A stretch of DNA of 14,930 nt from Eubacteriales bacterium (GTDB taxonomy: Bacteria; Bacillota; Clostridia; Lachnospirales; Lachnospiraceae), in NCBI GenBank assembly GCA_030536565.1, contig JAUNPT010000041.1:1-14930 (forward strand), given 5' to 3'. Positions 6,231 through 13,502 of this stretch are shown piece after piece. A program made the translations under genes and the position numbers. Positions within the stretch are counted from its first letter, which is position 1, and the number at the start of each line of letters is the position of its first letter. Below the pieces are notes generated by a model. The model saw nothing but the letters and a program-made list of their open reading frames with translations. It was not told where the DNA came from and made no database searches.

Positions 6231-7592
6231 ATGTCACAAAATAATAACACTCAGGATATGGGAACCGGAAGCATACCAAGACTTCTGGCAAATCTCGCCA
6301 TTCCTGCCGTAGTAGCCCAGGTAATTAATCTTCTCTACAATATTGTAGACAGAATATATATCGGACATATTCCTGAAATTGGAGCCTCTGCCCTGACAGG
6401 AGTAGGACTGTTTATGCCGATTCTTATGTTTATAAATGCATTTGCTATGCTGGCGGGTGCCGGAGGTGCTCCACGTGCCGCCATATTCATGGGAAAGAAA
6501 GATAATAAAACTGCTGAAAAGATTCTTGCAAACTGTTTTGCACTTATATGCGTCCTTGCAGCTGCGCTTACTGTTCTTTTATATATTTCAGCTCCTGCCC
6601 TGCTTCGTCTGTTTGGTGCCAGTGACAGTACGCTTCCATATGCTATGGATTATGCAGGAATATATATACTCGGCAGTGTATTTGTGCTCGTTGTTATGGG
6701 CATGAATCAATTCATAACCACACAGGGCTTTGCGAAAATCAGTATGCTGACAACCATAATCGGTGCAGTCATCAATATTATACTTGACCCTGTATTTATT
6801 TTCATATTTGGATTAGGCGTGAAAGGAGCTGCTCTGGCCACTGTTTTAAGTCAGGCAGTTGCTGCCATATGGATTATCAAATTCTTAACTGGTAAAAAGA
6901 CTGTTTTAAAATTAAGAAAGTGCAATTTTAAAATTGAACCTAAAATCATTGGTCCATGTCTCGCCCTTGGTATTTCAAGCTTTATCATGCTTTCAACGGA
7001 AAGCCTGCTGTCTATAAGCTTCACCTCCAGTCTCTCACGCTTTGGAGGTGATTTGGCAGTCGGCGCAATGACTATTATTTCCAGCGTAAGCCAGCTTGTT
7101 CTTATGCCTTTACAGGGAATATGCCAGGGCGGACAGCCTCTTATGAGCTATAATTATGGAGCACATAATATTGAACGTGTTAAAAAAACCTTCTTTACAC
7201 AGTTTAAGGTATGTGCAGCCTTCAGCATTTCCTGCTGGATTCTGTTAATGTTTATTCCACAGATGTTTGCCGGAATGTTCACTGCAGACAGCTCACTAAT
7301 CAACTACACCACCTGGGCATTAAGAATATATATGGCAGGTATCTTTTCAGTAGGCTTTCAGGTGTGCTGCCAGCTGGGCTTTATGGCACTCGGGCAGGCA
7401 AAGTACAGCTTGTTCCTTGCCTGCCTGAGAAAAATAATACTTCTGATACCTCTTATATTCCTGCTCCCTTTAGTTATGGAGGATAAGGTTTTTGCTGTAT
7501 TTTTAGCTGAACCTATAAGTGATATAATTGCAGCTATTGTTACTACTGCCATGTTCTTAACTAAGTTTAATAAAATACTAAGTCATAAATAA
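6231..7592 (+). CDS. MATE family multidrug/cation antiporter
   Basis: This 453-residue integral membrane exporter of the MATE family (Na+- or H+-coupled efflux of drugs or metabolites) is of typical length, with about 12 hydrophobic segments. The N-terminal family signature is clear: GSIPRLLANLAIPAVVAQ, then LLYNIVDRIYIGHI, then a Gly/Ala-rich loop (AMLAGAGGAPRAAIFMGKK). A second-half repeat contains GICQGGQPLMSYNYGAHN, the usual second-bundle equivalent. The start has GAAAGGAC about 11 nt upstream and follows the reductase stop by 26 nt, so co-expression is likely. The gene ends 2 nt before the stop of the converging ABC gene, and no terminator is seen in that gap. The substrate cannot be deduced; pairing with a reductase hints at export of a reduced product, but this is only a guess. 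Confidence 0.93.
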   Translation: MSQNNNTQDMGTGSIPRLLANLAIPAVVAQVINLLYNIVDRIYIGHIPEIGASALTGVGLFMPILMFINAFAMLAGAGGAPRAAIFMGKKDNKTAEKILANCFALICVLAAALTVLLYISAPALLRLFGASDSTLPYAMDYAGIYILGSVFVLVVMGMNQFITTQGFAKISMLTTIIGAVINIILDPVFIFIFGLGVKGAALATVLSQAVAAIWIIKFLTGKKTVLKLRKCNFKIEPKIIGPCLALGISSFIMLSTESLLSISFTSSLSRFGGDLAVGAMTIISSVSQLVLMPLQGICQGGQPLMSYNYGAHNIERVKKTFFTQFKVCAAFSISCWILLMFIPQMFAGMFTADSSLINYTTWALRIYMAGIFSVGFQVCCQLGFMALGQAKYSLFLACLRKIILLIPLIFLLPLVMEDKVFAVFLAEPISDIIAAIVTTAMFLTKFNKILSHK

Positions 7593-7594
7593 AC

Positions 7595-9250
7595 CTATAT
7601 AACCTTAAACTCTCTGTCTGCCAGGGCAATTGTTGAAGGGCGGTGTGCAATCATAATAATAGTTTTTTCATGGTTAAATGAGCTCATTGCTTCATTCACA
7701 AGCTGTTCTGACTCATTATCCAAAGCGGAGGTTGCCTCATCAAGAAGCATAATAGGAGCTTCCTTTATAATTGCTCTTGCTATGGCAATCCTCTGTCTCT
7801 GCCCTCCAGACAGCCTGTTTCCACGTTCTCCCACAAAGGAATCATATCCGTTCTCAAGTGAAATAATAAATTCATGAGCATGAGCTGATTTTGCAGCCTT
7901 TATTACATCATCAACAGATGCGTCCGGTTTACCAACACGTATATTATCAATAATAGACATATTAAACAGATATGGCTCCTGAGGTACATAGGCTATAAGG
8001 CTCCTAAGTTCTCTATTAGTCATGTCTTTGCAGGATATGCCATTTATTTTAATATCTCCTGCCTGTATTGGATACAAACCCAGAAGCAGTTTTGATATAG
8101 TTGTTTTGCCGCAGCCTGAAGCCCCTGTAATTGCCACGCTTTCCTCTTTTTCAACCCTCATATTAAAATTTTTTAACAGAGGTTTTTCCTCACTATAACA
8201 GAAATCCACATTTTCAAAAGCAGTCATTCCAGCTTCTATACTGCTTTCTCTCTGTGTATTTTCATGCTCGTTATACCAGTTTTGAGGCTCCTCCGTCTCT
8301 GCCAGCAGCTCCGCAATATTAGCTGCATTCACAAGACTGCCTATAAGCTCAGGGAAATATTTTCCCAGCTGTAAAAACTGAATGGAAAAATGTCCATAAA
8401 GCGTATATATTGCCGCCAGTGCCCCAAGTGTCGTATACCCATTCTGAACAAAATAAATTCCAACCATAAGAAAGGTAAGCGAACATAACAGGTCAAAACC
8501 TGTATTACTGCTCTCTAAAACTGCCGTATATATAATTCTCTTAGTGCTTTGTCTCTCATAGGTTTCATTTTCCATTATAACATCATATACCGTCTGCTTC
8601 CCTGCAGTATACATACGAGCCTGTTCCATTCCCTGCAGCAGATTCGACAGACTTTCTGTCATTCTTATATTAGTTGCTGATAAAACCTTAGTTATTTTCT
8701 GAATAGGCTTTACCATTAACCCATTAATCATCAGCATGAGGATATTTACACAAACAAGGCATAGAGTAATCTGCCAGCCAAGAATAAGCATAGGTATTAA
8801 AAAAACCACTACCTGAAGTATCGGTGAAACTGTCCTTCTGAATCTTGAACCATAAATTCCTGACATTTTACCTGAATCATAGGAAATCTTGGACATAAAA
8901 TCCCCGCTGTGATTCTTTTCATAATATTCATAAGGCAGTCTTACCTCATGATGAAACAGCCTTTTAGTTAATACGCTTATTGCTTTTTTTGCCTCTACAT
9001 TGTAGATAATTGCTGATTTTCTATATATCAAAAGAGAAATTAAGCCTCCAAAAACACTGCCTGCAATAGTGTAAAACATCTGTCTTGTATCACCCGTCTG
9101 TGCCGCATCAACAACATTTTTCATCAGGAGAGAAGACATAACAGAAAACATTGCAAAACTGGTGCTCATTACAAAAATAGAAACCAAATATATCCAGCAT
9201 CTTTTACCCATAATCTTCATAGTAAATATAAATGCTTTCCATGTGCTCAT
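7595..9250 (-). CDS. ABC exporter half-transporter (membrane domain + ATPase), second of a pair
   Basis: The 551-residue half-transporter of the MsbA/LmrA-type exporter family has about six N-terminal transmembrane helices (to about residue 300), then a nucleotide-binding domain. That domain has Walker A GASGCGKTT (about 374-383), signature LSGGQRQR (about 480), Walker B with the catalytic Glu (IMLLDEATSALD, about 500) and H-loop IAHRPST. All motifs are intact. The C-terminus is short: it stops at LADREFKVI, right after the H-loop, where relatives continue for roughly 25-35 more residues. Its ATG overlaps the upstream gene's TGA (ATGA), so translation is coupled and the two products most likely form a heterodimer. 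The exported substrate is unknown; multidrug, peptide or lipid are all possible. It converges on the MATE gene with only a 2-nt gap. Confidence 0.92.
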   Translation of the reverse strand: MSTWKAFIFTMKIMGKRCWIYLVSIFVMSTSFAMFSVMSSLLMKNVVDAAQTGDTRQMFYTIAGSVFGGLISLLIYRKSAIIYNVEAKKAISVLTKRLFHHEVRLPYEYYEKNHSGDFMSKISYDSGKMSGIYGSRFRRTVSPILQVVVFLIPMLILGWQITLCLVCVNILMLMINGLMVKPIQKITKVLSATNIRMTESLSNLLQGMEQARMYTAGKQTVYDVIMENETYERQSTKRIIYTAVLESSNTGFDLLCSLTFLMVGIYFVQNGYTTLGALAAIYTLYGHFSIQFLQLGKYFPELIGSLVNAANIAELLAETEEPQNWYNEHENTQRESSIEAGMTAFENVDFCYSEEKPLLKNFNMRVEKEESVAITGASGCGKTTISKLLLGLYPIQAGDIKINGISCKDMTNRELRSLIAYVPQEPYLFNMSIIDNIRVGKPDASVDDVIKAAKSAHAHEFIISLENGYDSFVGERGNRLSGGQRQRIAIARAIIKEAPIMLLDEATSALDNESEQLVNEAMSSFNHEKTIIMIAHRPSTIALADREFKVI

Positions 9251-10995
9251 ACCATGTCCCCCTTCTTTTGAAATTCTTCCTTGCCATACATTCCCGCATA
9301 TACACCGTCTTTTTCAATGAGCTGCTCATGGCTTCCCGTCTCCACAATACAGCCGTCCTTTAGACAGAAAATCGTGTCTGCATTCTTAATAGTAGAAAGT
9401 CTGTGTGCAATAATAAGACATGTGCGGTTTAAAGACAGCTTATTAACCGCCTCCTGAATCATCTTCTCTGTTCCCACATCAACTGCTGATGTAGGTTCAT
9501 CAAGCAAAAGAACAGGTGCATCTTTTAAGAAAGCCCTTGCAATGGAAATTCTCTGACGCTCTCCTCCTGACAGAAGTATTCCTCTCTCACCAACCAGCGT
9601 ATCATAACCATCAGGCTGGCTCATAATAAAGTCATGTATTCTCGCCTTCTTACAGGCATCTATAATTTCTTCCTCAGTTGCAGACATGTTTCCATACGCA
9701 ACATTTTCTCTAATTGATGCAGGAAAAAGGAATACATTCTGGGAAACGAGAGCCATCTGTCCTCTTGCTGCCTCAATATCCCAATTATTAAAATCTGTTC
9801 CAAACAGTCTGTATGTACCTGCGTTTATAGGATAAAATCCACATAATATATGAAAAATGGTACTTTTTCCACCGCCCGAATCTCCAACAAATGCCACTGT
9901 AGTCCCTTTTTCTATTTTAAAAGATATGTTATGAAGAATTTCTTTATCCTCTGTATAAGAAAAATTTACGTTTTCAAATTCTACAGCATATCTTTCACTG
10001 TCTTTACACCGGCTTCCAGCATATGTCCCGCTTGGCTCATTTTTCTGGGCAAGAATTGTTTCTATTCTTTTTATGCATACGATGCATTCTCTTGCTTCTA
10101 TCATTTCAAAAGGAAGCCCAATAAAATTTTCCACAAACTTTGAAAGAATAACAATGAATGCCATAAGCTTTCCAATAGTCAGATTCCCCTGGCACACGAG
10201 AATATAAGCATATACAGCACATATGATATTAGGAAGCCACTGGAGCATTTTCCTTATAATCATTGCCGTGTTAGATATTCTTACCCGCTTTGCCTCATAT
10301 TCAACAATTTCATCAGCTGCCTTGTCAAGCTCCCTCTGAAACAGTGCTTCCGCCCCAAAAGCCCGAAGCACCAGAATCCCACTGACGCTGTCCTGGGAAA
10401 TATCCATAACTCTGTCTGCCTTTACCCTGTGCATCTGCTTCAATGCAACTACCTTTCGTGCAATTGCATTTGATAATAATAATACCAGCGGATAAAGAAC
10501 TATCATAATTATTAAAAGCCCCGTATTCAATGTACCTATGTAAACAGCATATACGATAATAGTAAGAAAACTGGTACACATTGACGGCAGCAGTTCACTT
10601 AAGAATGTATCTGCTTCTGCAATATCTGAATTCATCTTATTAATAATTGATGCAGAGCCATTAACATCAAAATATTTATATTCAAGGCTATACAGCTTCT
10701 TCGCAACATTGGATTTATATCTGGTTTGCACTGAAACACTGAATTTTGATGCAGCAAAGCTTTTTATAAATGCCAGCAAAAAGCCCAGACCTGTCATTAA
10801 AAGCATTGTTTCCATAAGGCTTAATATATCCACATCCGAGCTGGAAAGCATTCTGTCAATAGCTGAACCTATAATTGTATTTCCCCTAACAACAACCCTT
10901 GCCAGCACATATGACATAATAAGCTCCAAAATAAACCAGCCGCTGAAATGTATTATTGTACTTAAAAAGTATGATTTTATCTTTACTTTACCCAA
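9247..10995 (-). CDS. ABC exporter half-transporter (membrane domain + ATPase), first of a pair
   Basis: The 582-residue exporter subunit has six predicted transmembrane helices in the first 300 residues, then an ATPase domain with Walker A GDSGGGKST (about 369), signature LLSGGERQR (about 470), Walker B LLLDEPTSAVD with the catalytic Glu, and H-loop IIAHRLST, followed by the full C-terminal tail that its partner lacks. Both subunits keep the catalytic Glu, so this heterodimer does not show the one-degenerate-site pattern typical of many Bacillota pairs. The start appears to be TTG at 10995 with AAGGGGG 10 nt upstream; no closer ATG would preserve the first helix. A sigma-A promoter lies at 11052-11080. 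The last 4 nt overlap the partner gene. The substrate cannot be read from the sequence. Confidence 0.91.
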   Translation of the reverse strand: MGKVKIKSYFLSTIIHFSGWFILELIMSYVLARVVVRGNTIIGSAIDRMLSSSDVDILSLMETMLLMTGLGFLLAFIKSFAASKFSVSVQTRYKSNVAKKLYSLEYKYFDVNGSASIINKMNSDIAEADTFLSELLPSMCTSFLTIIVYAVYIGTLNTGLLIIMIVLYPLVLLLSNAIARKVVALKQMHRVKADRVMDISQDSVSGILVLRAFGAEALFQRELDKAADEIVEYEAKRVRISNTAMIIRKMLQWLPNIICAVYAYILVCQGNLTIGKLMAFIVILSKFVENFIGLPFEMIEARECIVCIKRIETILAQKNEPSGTYAGSRCKDSERYAVEFENVNFSYTEDKEILHNISFKIEKGTTVAFVGDSGGGKSTIFHILCGFYPINAGTYRLFGTDFNNWDIEAARGQMALVSQNVFLFPASIRENVAYGNMSATEEEIIDACKKARIHDFIMSQPDGYDTLVGERGILLSGGERQRISIARAFLKDAPVLLLDEPTSAVDVGTEKMIQEAVNKLSLNRTCLIIAHRLSTIKNADTIFCLKDGCIVETGSHEQLIEKDGVYAGMYGKEEFQKKGDMV

Positions 10996-11051
10996 ACTAT
11001 TTAATCCCCCTTGTTCTGTATTACCTATATACCCAAATGTTAATTATTCCT

Positions 11052-11080
11052 ATTATACGACTGTAAGTTTTTTAAATCAA
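11052..11080 (-). promoter_or_regulatory. Sigma-A promoter of the ABC exporter operon
   Basis: On the minus strand TTGATT (11075-11080) and a perfect TATAAT (11052-11057) are spaced by 17 nt, about 57 nt before the TTG start. The outer two bases of the -35 box lie in the base of the upstream terminator stem (11079-11145). Confidence 0.7.
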
Positions 11081-11145
11081 CAACACCCGGCATAAATTTA
11101 TTCAACTGATAACTTTTTTGAAATAAACTTATGCCGGGTGCTGTT
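11079..11145 (-). terminator. Long hairpin terminator after the coat-protein genes
   Basis: The 24-nt arms (11079-11102 and 11122-11145) enclose a 19-nt loop. In minus-strand RNA every position pairs, with two G-U wobbles; in plus-strand RNA the same positions would be A-C mismatches, so the structure was kept as minus-strand RNA. It begins 14 nt after the coat-protein stop codon and ends in UUGUUGAUUU, a weak U-rich tail. Termination may be partial and leak into the ABC operon. Confidence 0.65.
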
Positions 11146-11159
11146 AATTCTTTATAATC

Positions 11160-11435
11160 CTATTTAACGCAGCAGGCAAACTTCTGTTTTGCCTCCTCTA
11201 CCTTCTTTTCTTCAGCCTCTGGTGTAGGATAAAATCCTTTTTTATGCATAATCTTAAAGACATCGTCCTGAATTTCATGTTCTTCCTCTAAAACCTTCAA
11301 CATCACATTACGAACATTTTCATGAACACATTCATTTGCAAATGTATTATATACACTTGTAGATGTTTTTTCTGCTGTTAAAGCATCTCCTAATATTTCC
11401 TTGTCTGTATAAATTTCTTCCATGTCAATCTCCAT
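11160..11435 (-). CDS. CotF-like spore coat protein (ferritin-like helical)
   Basis: The product of about 91 residues matches the CotF spore coat family: IYTDKEILGDALTAEKTSTS is the typical opening, followed by VYNTFANECVHENVRNVMLK and LEEEHEIQDDVFKIMHKKGFY, and a Tyr-Pro-rich end before a Lys/Glu tail and CC near the C-terminus. The fold is a ferritin-like helical bundle. Such proteins are incorporated into the coat of maturing spores, although some relatives are made in vegetative cells. I take ATG 11435, which has AAGG 8 nt upstream; ATG 11423 with GGAG 6 nt upstream is equally plausible, while a TTG at 11441 is too close to the ribosome site. It follows the small upstream gene by 13 nt, so the two are one operon, and a long hairpin follows. 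No clear sporulation-sigma promoter was recognised. Confidence 0.85.
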   Translation of the reverse strand: MEIDMEEIYTDKEILGDALTAEKTSTSVYNTFANECVHENVRNVMLKVLEEEHEIQDDVFKIMHKKGFYPTPEAEEKKVEEAKQKFACCVK

Positions 11436-11448
11436 TCTCAAAACCTTA

Positions 11449-11634
11449 TTAACCCAGCTGTTTATAAAGCATATTAAAATGCTGCTGATGCTTCATTGAA
11501 ATTTCTTCAAATTTATTTTTGATTTCCTCATCTTGTGAGTGTGAAGCCAGCATTTTAAATTTCTTTACAAGTAAATCTTCTTCATTTAAAGAATCATTTA
11601 ATGCTGATAATTCTTTTTCTGATAACTGCGTCAT
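11449..11634 (-). CDS. Small helical protein, partner of the CotF-like coat protein
   Basis: The 61-residue acidic/helical product begins MTQLSEKELSALNDSLNEED and continues with heptad-like LVKKFKMLASHSQDEEIKNK and a His/Gln-rich helix (KHQQHFNMLYKQLG). Short proteins of this kind precede CotF-family genes in many Clostridia and resemble half of a ferritin-like bundle, so they may assemble with the neighbour. The start is ATG 11634 with a perfect AAGGAGG 6 nt upstream; the longer frame (to 11682) adds a segment without a ribosome site and is rejected. The gene lies 13 nt before the coat gene, with probable co-translation. The specific function is unknown. Confidence 0.8.
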   Translation of the reverse strand: MTQLSEKELSALNDSLNEEDLLVKKFKMLASHSQDEEIKNKFEEISMKHQQHFNMLYKQLG

Positions 11635-11697
11635 GTGAATCCTCCTTATTTTCTTGTTCTTACAATACAGTAGGATACCCATTTAATAAGAAATTTA

Positions 11698-12075
11698 TTA
11701 CATATTTTTTCGATATTGCAAAGGCGTGCAGCCCACGTAACTACGGAAGCTGCTGCCAAAATGACTGGGACTGGAAAATCCTGTCATTTCTGAAATATCT
11801 GCAATCCTTAGTTCTGGTTTTTCAAGAAGCAGCATGGACTGACGTATTCTATACTGAATAAGAAATTCCTTAGGAGAAGTATCAACAGCTCTGCGAAAGC
11901 TCTTGCAAAGCTCGCTGCGGCTTATCATAGTTGCTCTTGCAATATCTTCAAGGGAAATATTTTCATCATAATGCTCCTGCATATACTGCATTGCTTCCTT
12001 TACACGCTCGTCATCTCTTAATTTCGTAAAAGAATCCATCTTTATATCTTCTTTAGAATAATCACACAAATCCAT
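11698..12075 (-). pseudogene. AraC-family regulator, C-terminal DNA-binding part (frameshifted)
   Basis: This frame holds the AraC/XylS double helix-turn-helix domain. The first HTH lies in ISLEDIARATMISRSELCKS. The second lies in IADISEMTGFSSPSHFGSSF, leading into the family signature SYVGCTPLQYRKN at the extreme C-terminus. The open frame extends upstream of the ATG at 12075 as KIYYQLAGIW, the normal linker helix, back to about 12105. It overlaps the ligand-domain frame (12062-12583) in the +1 frame. Deleting one T from TTT at 12099-12101 restores SEKPED-YYQLAGIWMDLC and one protein of about 294 residues, the usual AraC length. No ribosome site of note precedes 12075, so separate translation is doubtful. 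If the shift is real, DNA binding is uncoupled from sensing. Confidence 0.85.
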
Positions 12076-12583
12076 CCAGATTCCAGCCAGCTGATAATAA
12101 ATCTTCTGGTTTTTCTGAAAACAACCCTGCTATTCTTATAAGTGCTGCATTCATTTTCGCCCTGTTCTTATTATTCTTATTGTATATATAGTATTTCCTG
12201 CTGTCATTCAAAATATTTTCGATACAACTATGATAAAGATCACATTCCATATTTCCAGCGAGCATGTCCGCCTTCCATATGAAAGAATATAGCTTCCCAT
12301 AAGATTTTTTGCAGGGCACAATCTGATGCAGTGCACAGCTGTTTATAAAAATACTGTCCCCGGGACTTAAAAGCAGCTTTTCACTGCCCACCTGACATGT
12401 AAACTCTCCCTTAATAATTAAAGTAAACTGAACCTCATTATGCCAGTGCCAGCATATATATCCATTTTGGAAATGTGAAAAGTCGTCAAGATATACTCCC
12501 ATCGGAAAACCCTCTGAACCATGTCTTTTAACCTCTTTAAGGGAATTGTCAACTATAGTTTCTGTTCCATTTAACTGCTCCAT
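12062..12583 (-). pseudogene. AraC-family regulator, N-terminal cupin sensor part (frameshifted)
   Basis: This is the ligand-sensing half of an AraC-type regulator: a cupin-like beta barrel visible as WHWHNEVQFTLIIKGEFTCQV followed by LLLSPGDSIFINSCALHQIVP, the classic histidine-rich arm-pocket pattern of sugar-responsive members. A helical linker follows (ALIRIAGLFSEKPED), after which the frame ends at TGA 12062 instead of running into the DNA-binding domain. The start is taken at ATG 12583, with GCGAGG 6 nt upstream; the longer TTG/ATG starts at 12634 and 12601 lack a ribosome site. It is divergent from kduD, with 150 nt between starts, which suggests that the regulator normally controls pectin/uronate catabolism from this intergenic region. 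See the C-terminal half for the proposed one-base repair. Confidence 0.85.
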
Positions 12584-12640
12584 AAAGTTCCTCGCCTTCA
12601 TATATTGATACGATTTTGATATTTTTAAATACAAATATGT

Positions 12641-12669
12641 TTGTTTTTAAGTATTTTCATTATTATAAT
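12641..12669 (+). promoter_or_regulatory. Sigma-A promoter of kduD
   Basis: TTGTTT (12641-12646), 17 nt, then a perfect TATAAT (12664-12669), leaving a leader of about 57 nt before the kduD ATG. Confidence 0.65.
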
Positions 12670-12671
12670 GA
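12657..12671. promoter_or_regulatory. Palindrome over the kduD -10 box, candidate operator
   Basis: TCATTAT-T-ATAATGA is a perfect 15-bp palindrome that covers the -10 box of the kduD promoter, in the divergent region shared with the AraC-type gene. Its position suits a repressor. It is very AT-rich, so chance is possible. AraC proteins usually bind direct repeats, so another regulator may use it. Confidence 0.4.
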
Positions 12672-12733
12672 TACTAATTTAATAAACAACAGTCAACAAA
12701 TACCACTAAATATTTTAATAAAGGAGATTACTT

Positions 12734-13501
12734 ATGAACAATATTATGAATTTATTTTCACTGACAGGAAAATCTGCAATTGTGACAGGTGCTAACACTG
12801 GGCTTGGACAGGGTATTTCCATCGCCCTGGCTGCCGCTGGTGCTCATGTTTTTGGAGTTGCCAGAAGAAGCTGTGATGAAACACAAGAAAAAATAAATGA
12901 AATTAATGGAATGTTCACCGAAGTGATTGCCGATTTATCGGACATTTCTGCAATTGATAAAATTATAAATGAAGTTTCTTCAAAGACCGACAGAATAGAT
13001 ATATTAGTAAATAATGCAGGTGTTATTAAAAGATGTGATGCTATTGACGTAACACCTGATGACTGGGATTTGGTTACAAACCTTAATGAAAAGATGGTAT
13101 TTTTCCTGAGCCAGGCTGTTGCAAAACAGTGGATTGCCGACAAAAAAGGAGGCAAAATAATAAATATTGCCTCCATGCTAAGCTATCAGGGTGGAATCCG
13201 CGTTCCCGCCTATACCTCAAGTAAAAGTGCAGTTGCTGGTCTTACAAAAGCTCTTGCCAATGAATGGGCCGCCTTTAATATCAATGTTAATGCCATTGCA
13301 CCTGGATATATGGCAACCAACAACACGACACAGCTTAGAAATGACAATAACCGCAATGATGACATTCTTGCAAGAATCCCTGCAGGACGCTGGGGTACAC
13401 CACAGGATATGTACGGAGCGGCTATATTCCTTGCCAGTGAAGCTTCCTCATATATGAATGGCTTTACAATCGCTGTTGACGGCGGCTGGCTGGCACGTTA
13501 A
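12734..13501 (+). CDS. kduD: 2-dehydro-3-deoxy-D-gluconate 5-dehydrogenase (KduD-type SDR)
   Basis: The 255-residue classical short-chain dehydrogenase acts in pectin/uronate breakdown, using NAD(H) to interconvert 3-deoxy-D-glycero-2,5-hexodiulosonate and 2-keto-3-deoxygluconate. Seen here: opening MNLFSLTGKSAIVTGANTGLGQG with the TGxxxGxG nucleotide site (residues 18-25), NNAG at 93-96, and catalytic Ser147, Tyr160 and Lys164 (IASMLSYQGG, PAYTSSKSA). The closing segment IPAGRWGTPQDM...YMNGFTIAVDGGWLAR is characteristic of KduD/2-deoxy-gluconate dehydrogenases. Length is normal. The ATG has AAAGGAG 7 nt upstream. A divergent AraC-type regulator adjoins it, but no kduI, kdgK or kdgA is in the window, so it stands apart from the rest of the pathway. 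It ends 1 nt before the converging DegV gene. Related SDRs with other sugar-acid substrates cannot be excluded. Confidence 0.88.
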   Translation: MNNIMNLFSLTGKSAIVTGANTGLGQGISIALAAAGAHVFGVARRSCDETQEKINEINGMFTEVIADLSDISAIDKIINEVSSKTDRIDILVNNAGVIKRCDAIDVTPDDWDLVTNLNEKMVFFLSQAVAKQWIADKKGGKIINIASMLSYQGGIRVPAYTSSKSAVAGLTKALANEWAAFNINVNAIAPGYMATNNTTQLRNDNNRNDDILARIPAGRWGTPQDMYGAAIFLASEASSYMNGFTIAVDGGWLAR

Positions 13502-13502
13502 G

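Noticed and set aside
9850..11095. Plus-strand frames at 9850-10143 and 10709-11095 as genes
   Set aside because: They lie antisense to the well-supported ABC genes, have no family features and no convincing ribosome site.
11079..11145. The 24-bp inverted repeat as a small transposable element (MITE)
   Set aside because: No target-site duplication seen; the G-U pattern and position just after a stop codon fit an RNA hairpin better.
11635..11682. N-terminal extension of the small helical protein to 11682
   Set aside because: The perfect AAGGAGG lies inside this extension and serves the ATG at 11634.
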